64,000 nucleotides of DNA, taken from the NCBI GenBank assembly GCA_035079385.1, contig JAVHKY010000053.1, forward strand, positions 2,046,001 to 2,110,000, given 5' to 3'. Numbering within the stretch: position 1 is the stretch's first letter; every line of letters begins with the position of its first letter. Under the pieces are notes generated by a model, which ran no database searches, had not been told where the DNA came from, and saw only the letters and a list, made by a program, of their open reading frames with translations. This DNA is from Aspidiotus rigidus (lineage: Eukaryota; Arthropoda; Insecta; Hemiptera; Diaspididae). This document shows positions 58,942 to 64,000 of the stretch, in pieces. Both the position numbers and the translations under genes were made by a program.

Positions 58942-61454
58942 AGGGTTGCCAGATTGAAGTGGCAAAAATGGACCAGTTTGTTATTTTCTTGAGACACAAA
59001 AATTTGCAAAAAGGACCAAATGATTTTTCTTTCAAAAAGGACCAAAAATGCTGAAAAAGACCCAAATTTTTTTTTTCTGCAGCATCATTCCATATATTTC
59101 TCATACGTTTTACCAAAACGCTTTACTAACAGTAACTTTTCACACATCTTCAATAAACACACTGGTGATTAGTGCGGCAGCGTTGCCAACCTTCGATAAT
59201 GGGCTGGCCGTATTTTCGCTCTGTTTCAGTTAAGCTTTTTCGCATTTGCTCCAATGACATTAGGGCTTTTGGACCAATATAAATTTGAGAATTGTTGAGA
59301 AAGAACTCTGGATTCTTGTATGCAATTTGAGTGATGTCAGTTCGAATCACATACTCTTTTTGCAGAAAATTTTTCAAGATAAGTCGAGTAAAGCTTTCCA
59401 TCCTCTCATATAATACGTATATTTTTGGTTTTTCAGCTTCAGCTTGAAATTCAATATTTACATCTACTATGATTGGTAGAACGTAGTCAAGGAATTCAAG
59501 ATATAGTTGAAACGTGGAATCATTTATGAACTTCCAGATGTACGACACATTTTCTCGTTGAGCTCCCTGCAAGGCAGTTAATTTTAAACCACGTGTAAGA
59601 TCCTTTAGCTCACTATCAAAAAATTTGCGGAGCGCTGGTAATTGTTCAAGAATTCTTCGAACTGAATTCCTATATGAAAGCCACCGGGTATCAGATGTCT
59701 TCAAGATCTTGTGAAGCTGTAAGTCCAACATCTCCTGCTCAACAGCTAACTTCACTTGGCGTTTACTACTATGTTTAAAATAGTAGTAAATTTTGATAAG
59801 AACATCTTCTATCTCGTGAGGTATTCCTCTTTTAGAAGCATATTTAGCACAGAGGGCTAAAGAATGACAATGACATTTCAAGAGAAATAGAAACGGTATC
59901 TCTTTTTTAAATAACGTGGCAACTGATGATTTTGAGCCTGCCATTGTATTTGCTCCGTCACTAGCAAGGGCGATCATATTCTTTTTGTAATTTATATTCA
60001 AATCGTTGAAAAATTTGACCATGGTGTCAAAAATAGTTTTACTTGTACCATCAGTGAGGGGTAGTAAACATAGAAATTCGTCTTCAATAACAAAATTATC
60101 AATTTTTTCCCTTACTAATCGCACTACAGCTGCCAAATTCTTCGATTCAGTTACATCTGTCGACTCATCCACAAGTAATGAGAACTTCTTTTCATTCATC
60201 TCGCATACTAGTTGTTGTAAGCTGTATCCACCAATCACTTTTTTGATTATTGAACTACACTTCGTACGGTTACAAGTTATTTGTGCAACACTCGAATGTA
60301 TCGTTCTGATCAATTCAGTAAGATGATCTATTACCTGTATACTATTATCATGCTCAACGATAAACATACACAGTTTTATTTCCAACCGTTTTATCTTGTT
60401 CATATACACCAAAGCCTGTGAAGAAGGCTCGAACAATGACGGTTGCTTCTTCAAGGTGGACGCATTTCTTTCATGTTTCTTCGTTCCTTCGTGTCGTTTC
60501 AATTTCTTGTCAGAGCCGCACTTGATATCGTCGCCGCAAACATTACACTTGAAGAATAACGTTCCTAGAAGCGAGAGTATTCAAATTCTTTAAGAAATTG
60601 TCATAAAATACAACTTCATTCTTTTGTGAAATCTAGATGATTCAGTTAAGTTTCCATATTTGCTTACCTTTCAAAGATTTTGCGATCCACGGATACATGT
60701 TCACCCATTTCTGCTGGAATTTATGGTTATATTTGGTAACTTTTTTGATGAGCAGACCTGTTTTCAATTTCTTCTTACGTTTTAACGAGGATCCTGCGGA
60801 ATCTTCCGCTGATGAGGTGGATGATATCTCTCCTTCTGAATTTGATTGTTCTTGCGCGGATTTAGATTCAGATTTTGATTTGGAGTCATCATCGGATGAC
60901 GACGACGAAGTAATGATTCGGTTTCGTTTTTTCAACATGTGTACATAAACAAACTAAAGAAATTTGATGAGAATTGTTGAACATTCATAAATCTTATCCA
61001 ATTGAATCGTAGAAGAATTGATTCCGATTTCTCTGATCTGATGGTAAAGTTTAGTTAGCAATAGGATTAGTATTAGTCGGGAGCATGATAACAACCTGTG
61101 ATAACAACAACATGAGAGTGTGTAGCTGTATTGCTGATTTCTGCACAGTTTCATAGGACCTAGGCACCTAGGACTCATCAGTCATCAGTCATCGCAGGCG
61201 AGAAATTATTGTTTTCCTTTTTGTAAAAACTGTTCAGTTTCATTATTTATAGAAAAGTAAGTACATAATTATTATGGGAACTATTTTTTCCGTGTATGCA
61301 GAATTTTCACTTGAATTTTTGAAAAGGACCAAAAAGGAAAAAAAAAGAACCACGAAAAATCAAAAGACCCAAAAAATGGACCATTTTTTCCCCAAATTAT
61401 GAAAAAGGACCAGATTTGGTCCTTTGGTCCTAAAGGACCAAATCTGGCAACCCT
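58942..61454 (-). mobile_element. hAT element inside the mariner
   Basis: Terminal repeats AGGGTTGCCAGATT and AATCTGGCAACCCT are bordered by an 8-bp duplication with one mismatch (GCAACAAC 58934-58941, GCAACAAA 61455-61462). It is 2.5 kb long with one spliced minus-strand gene. GGACCA-rich subterminal sequences occur at both ends. Confidence 0.9.
59150..60938 (-). CDS. hAT transposase with BED finger, two exons, C-terminus short
   Basis: Exon 1 is 60938-60668 and exon 2 is 60564-59150, joined in frame for 561 residues without a stop. Exon 1 encodes a Ser/Asp/Glu-rich acidic N-terminus, then KVTKYNHKFQQKWVNMYPWI. Exon 2 opens with a BED zinc finger (CNVCGDDIKCGSDKKLKRHE, KKH). Then FSLLVDESTDVTESKNLAAV supplies the first catalytic Asp, IALASDGANTMAGSKSSVAT the second, and FLLKCHCHSLALCAKYASK the CxxH. 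KTSDTRWLSYRNSVRRILEQ follows. The usual C-terminal dimerisation block (IPxSxxxxERxFS) is absent and the frame ends soon after IIEGWQRCRTNH. The protein may therefore be inactive although open. Confidence 0.85.
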
Positions 61455-61586
61455 GCAACAAAGACGTACGAACGTGAACTTATGTAAAATTGACCGATCT
61501 TTGGAATGGCGGTGTCGGTTTATGCGTACAGTGTTACCAGGAGTCAGGAAAACAAAAGTCTCACTCTTTCTGAAACAGCCCTCGTA

Positions 61587-61720
61587 AAATTAAATTAGTT
61601 CAATTTTTATTCTATAATACAGTAAAAATAATTCCAAAATACAGTATTACATAAAAATTACCGTACTTCGCTTCATCTATTGAAGATTGCGGTGCCTTAT
61701 TATTTAGGTCTATTAAATTG
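61587..61720 (-). repeat. U repeat, copy 3, last part
   Basis: The sequence after the mariner (AATTAAATTAGTTCAATTTT onward) continues the copies at 39370 and 44695, confirming that copy 3 was one block before the Harbinger and mariner insertions. Confidence 0.8.
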
Positions 61721-61909
61721 TTTTGTAGCAACTGAAACATATAAAGCCTATAGATATATTTTGCTATTTATGCAGAGGGACTCGAAGAGCATAAAAGTTC
61801 ACGATGTACTTTCTTTGTTTTCATTTTTTTAGTTAAAAACTCCATATGACTTTTAAACTTGTAATATTAGAATAAATATAAGTAGGTAGATAGGCTACAA
61901 TTTACTTAC

Positions 61910-62685
61910 CCGTTCTTGGAGTTGACGACGTTCGAAAATAACATCATCCCGCTCTCCAAACCTATGAGGGTTATTTGCAATTACCCATTGAGCATTTCTC
62001 TACAAATAAGAAAAATGAAAACAAAAAATTTTAAAAACACCTAATGATAAGCCCAAAATAGTTTTTCCCCCATTATCAGATTGAGGCAATATTTCATATA
62101 CCGGTCTACTGTATCATTTTCGATACTATTTCAATCAGAGATGTTCATGCATAAAAACGAAAACGAATCACAAAATTAACAAAAATTTTTAGGCTGAAAT
62201 AGGCTAACAAAACGAAATGCAGTAACGGAAACGAAAATCATTTTGTTCCAACAGAAAATTTCGAAAAAAGGAAATACCCAAAGAAAATTGGAGAAGTCTG
62301 AGCAAAATCAATGCATTTTGCATGAAAACGAAAAGGAATAACGAATATAACGAAATTTTTTGGGCTGAGAAACGAAATTCAGTAACGAAAACTTTCGTTT
62401 TAACAGAAAATTGTAAGATAACGAAAGTTTAGTACCTAAATATCGAAACGAAATTCAAGAAATTTCGCGCAATATCTCTGATTTCAATCATGTGCGGAAA
62501 GCATATACTTACAGGTAGTTCTAACCAGCTGTTCTAACGTGTTGACAAGTACTTGGATGTAAAATTACTTACTTGAGAAATGAATTGAATACGGATTTCT
62601 TGAAATTCTCCCCCATTTCGATCGATGCTCAAAATATTGCGAAACCTTTGTCGCATATCATCATTACTTATGCGACTCGGAACAT
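61910..62685 (-). CDS. Two linked exons of an unrecognised gene
   Basis: Minus-strand exons 62685-62573 (acceptor AACAACAG, donor CAA/GTAAGT) and 61999-61910 (acceptor TTTGTAG, donor CGG/GTAAGT) keep one frame through both: DVPSRISNDDMRQRFRNILS, then EIRIQFISQ, then RNAQWVIANNPHRFGERDDV and IFERRQLQER. The four splice sites are good. I do not recognise the family. The exons lie downstream of the P-element relic and may belong to it or to a separate gene. A MITE lies in the intron between them. Confidence 0.4.
62136..62480. mobile_element. hAT-type MITE with 8-bp target duplication
   Basis: Ends CAGAGATGTT and AATATCTCTG are flanked by a perfect ATTTCAAT duplication (62128-62135 and 62481-62488). 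The interior is built from AACGAAA-type degenerate repeats and has no coding capacity. Confidence 0.9.
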
Positions 62686-62789
62686 CTGTTGTTAAAATAT
62701 TATTATAACGTTGAAAAATAGGGTGGTCAAAATTCCTGACTACCTAATGTTTTCATATTTATACAATAGCTACAATATATTATTGAAAA

Positions 62790-63560
62790 TCAATTCACCA
62801 CTTTGACGAGATTGACATGTTCTATTTTGTACGCATGTGTTGTTGAATACACAAGTTCCTTTTTGAGTACCAAAGTATTCTTTACTTGTGATGGGTTGCA
62901 AAGAAGGACGCATTTTTTTCTTACTCCATCCTGAATATTTTGTAATGCACCCGCCGAATCATCTTCCTCGCAATTTGAACCGACTGAATAAGAGGACATG
63001 AAATTGTTCAGCAGAGTTGTCTTGAATGCACTTCTGAACTGAGATGGTGTGGGTTATTACTGCAAACGCCGTTTGCTCAAATTGAACCAAAATAATTCTC
63101 CAGTGGATCTTGGTCAAAGACGCGAGTGTTGACGTATTTAAAACCCAGCTTTTTCAATGTAAACCAAATCCGACGTAAACCTCGAATTGTGCAAATCCAA
63201 TTTTTCACAGATGGTGGTTGCGTTTCTGTTCCTTCATAAAACAATATTTTACAAAGTTAGAAATGCTTTTCCCGCATATTTTAATTATCAAATTTGATAG
63301 TAGTAACAAGCCTGTGACTAACTTTTTCCCTTGACAAATTTGATGAATTTTATCGACTCGAGAACTTTTTGCGCCTCTTTCCAGAATTCTAGATGTTGCG
63401 AGTGAGAATGAATCGCACTTTTCAATAAATTTTTCAACCTTTCACGCCCACGCCTTGCACCGCTATTCTGCGATCTAACTCCACCAACACCATTACAAAA
63501 ATCGAATAATTGAAGCGCTGCGTGGAAAAGGGGCCTCCGTCTAATGTATTTCATGGCCTG
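62790..63560 (-). pseudogene. P-element (THAP9-like) transposase C-terminal relic
   Basis: The minus strand has RRRPLFHAALQLFDFC and FWKEAQKVLESIKFIKFVKG, then after a probable intron PPSVKNWICTIRGLRRIWFT and YVNTRVFDQDPLENYFGSI. The QDPLENxFG motif is the hallmark of P-element transposases and THAP9. A TGA stands where Arg is expected after FGSI. One base is missing in the following NNPTPSQF-like stretch, after which the frame continues FRSAFKTTLLNNFMSSYSVG. Two lesions mark a pseudogene. The THAP finger and catalytic core would lie at higher coordinates and are not in the window. Confidence 0.75.
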
Positions 63561-63734
63561 ATGTTACATACAAGAGCAACCAAACAACGAGTTAGCCAGA
63601 GTAAACACCAAGAAATCATAATACTACTAATTATACATCCATGTCAGGTCGGCTCATCTTCTAAGTACAAAGGTATCATTCTCCTGTCTCAACAACCCGT
63701 CTTCATTAAGTCAGTACTGCCGTCAAGAGGGGGC

Positions 63735-64000
63735 GCGAATCATCAAAAAGTGATTCGAATCACGAATCAGTCGCTTTTTGTAAAGATTCGAATCACGAAT
63801 CATAAATCGTTCAGAAGTAAATGATTCTAAATCAATCACCATGAAAATGAGTCGAATCAATTTCGAATCAAATCCGAATCACCTGGAGAAAATGATTTGT
63901 GATTCGAAAAAGATTCGATTCAAATCCATATCAAATCATTTCAAAAGATTTTTTGATTCGAAAAGGATTTGAATCGAATCTCTTTCAAATCACTTTGAAA
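63735..64000. repeat. Degenerate array of GATTCGAATCA words, cut by the window edge
   Basis: GATTCGAATCACGAATCA and variants repeat about every 15-25 bases to the end of the window. The self-complementary words suggest a MITE or satellite-like array. Confidence 0.7.

Larger units (their letters stand above)
57723..61584 (-). mobile_element. mariner element split by a hAT insertion
   Basis: Perfect 27-bp terminal repeats start CGAGGGCTGTTTCAGAAAGA at 57723 and are mirrored up to 61584, with TA on both sides. The uninterrupted host site is seen near 39355 and 44685. Subtracting the internal hAT leaves about 1.34 kb, the normal mariner size. Confidence 0.95.

Overview
The window is eukaryotic nuclear DNA from an insect: AT-rich, with short coding exons bounded by GT-AG introns, three conserved animal genes, and an insect-type mix of transposons. 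A hemipteran such as an aphid, scale or mealybug is the best guess, from the mix of pogo-like, hAT, BEL/Pao, Copia and R1 elements. That placement is an inference; the sequence alone does not fix it.

Region 1 (1-24.8 kb) is gene-bearing and poor in transposons. All three recognised genes are on the + strand. The first is the 3' part of an inebriated-like SLC6 transporter (967-8358, eight exons). The second is the mitochondrial ribosomal protein bS21m (11636-11899). The third is a complete ten-exon orthologue of BuGZ/ZNF207 (14155-17171), with two N-terminal zinc fingers and a GLEBS motif that binds Bub3. Only a few small inverted-repeat elements sit in the introns and spacers. About 2.8 kb downstream of BuGZ, at 20018-20278, are three tandem, diverged copies of one module that folds as three short hairpins. 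Its stems are kept by compensatory changes. I do not recognise it, and it is the best candidate here for an undescribed structured RNA.

Region 2 (24.8-64 kb) is a dense nest of mobile elements, nearly all read on the - strand. From left to right it holds: BEL/Pao, hAT, pogo and Copia fragments (25-29.8 kb); a 5.0-kb pogo-like element with an apparently intact nine-exon transposase gene of 931 codons, inserted in a Copia gag (29765-34786); repeated copies of an unnamed composite repeat, called U here (35.7-44.8 kb, returning at 54.9-61.7 kb); a Myb/SANT-type gene (40445-41112); a Mutator-like element with FLYWCH and MULE domains (44853-46905); three consecutive R1-type non-LTR insertions (47.9-52.1 kb); a rearranged copy of an unclassified family with a DFSENY motif (52.2-53.4 kb); a PIF/Harbinger-like element carrying a hAT MITE (56420-57659); a mariner carrying a hAT element (57723-61584); and a P-element (THAP9-like) relic (62.8-63.6 kb).

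The nesting gives relative ages. Copia and the U repeat are old hosts. The pogo-like, MULE, Harbinger and mariner elements came later, and the hAT elements inside Harbinger and mariner are younger still. Exon limits come from reading frames and GT-AG junctions by eye, without transcripts. Family names come from motif recognition, without a database search.
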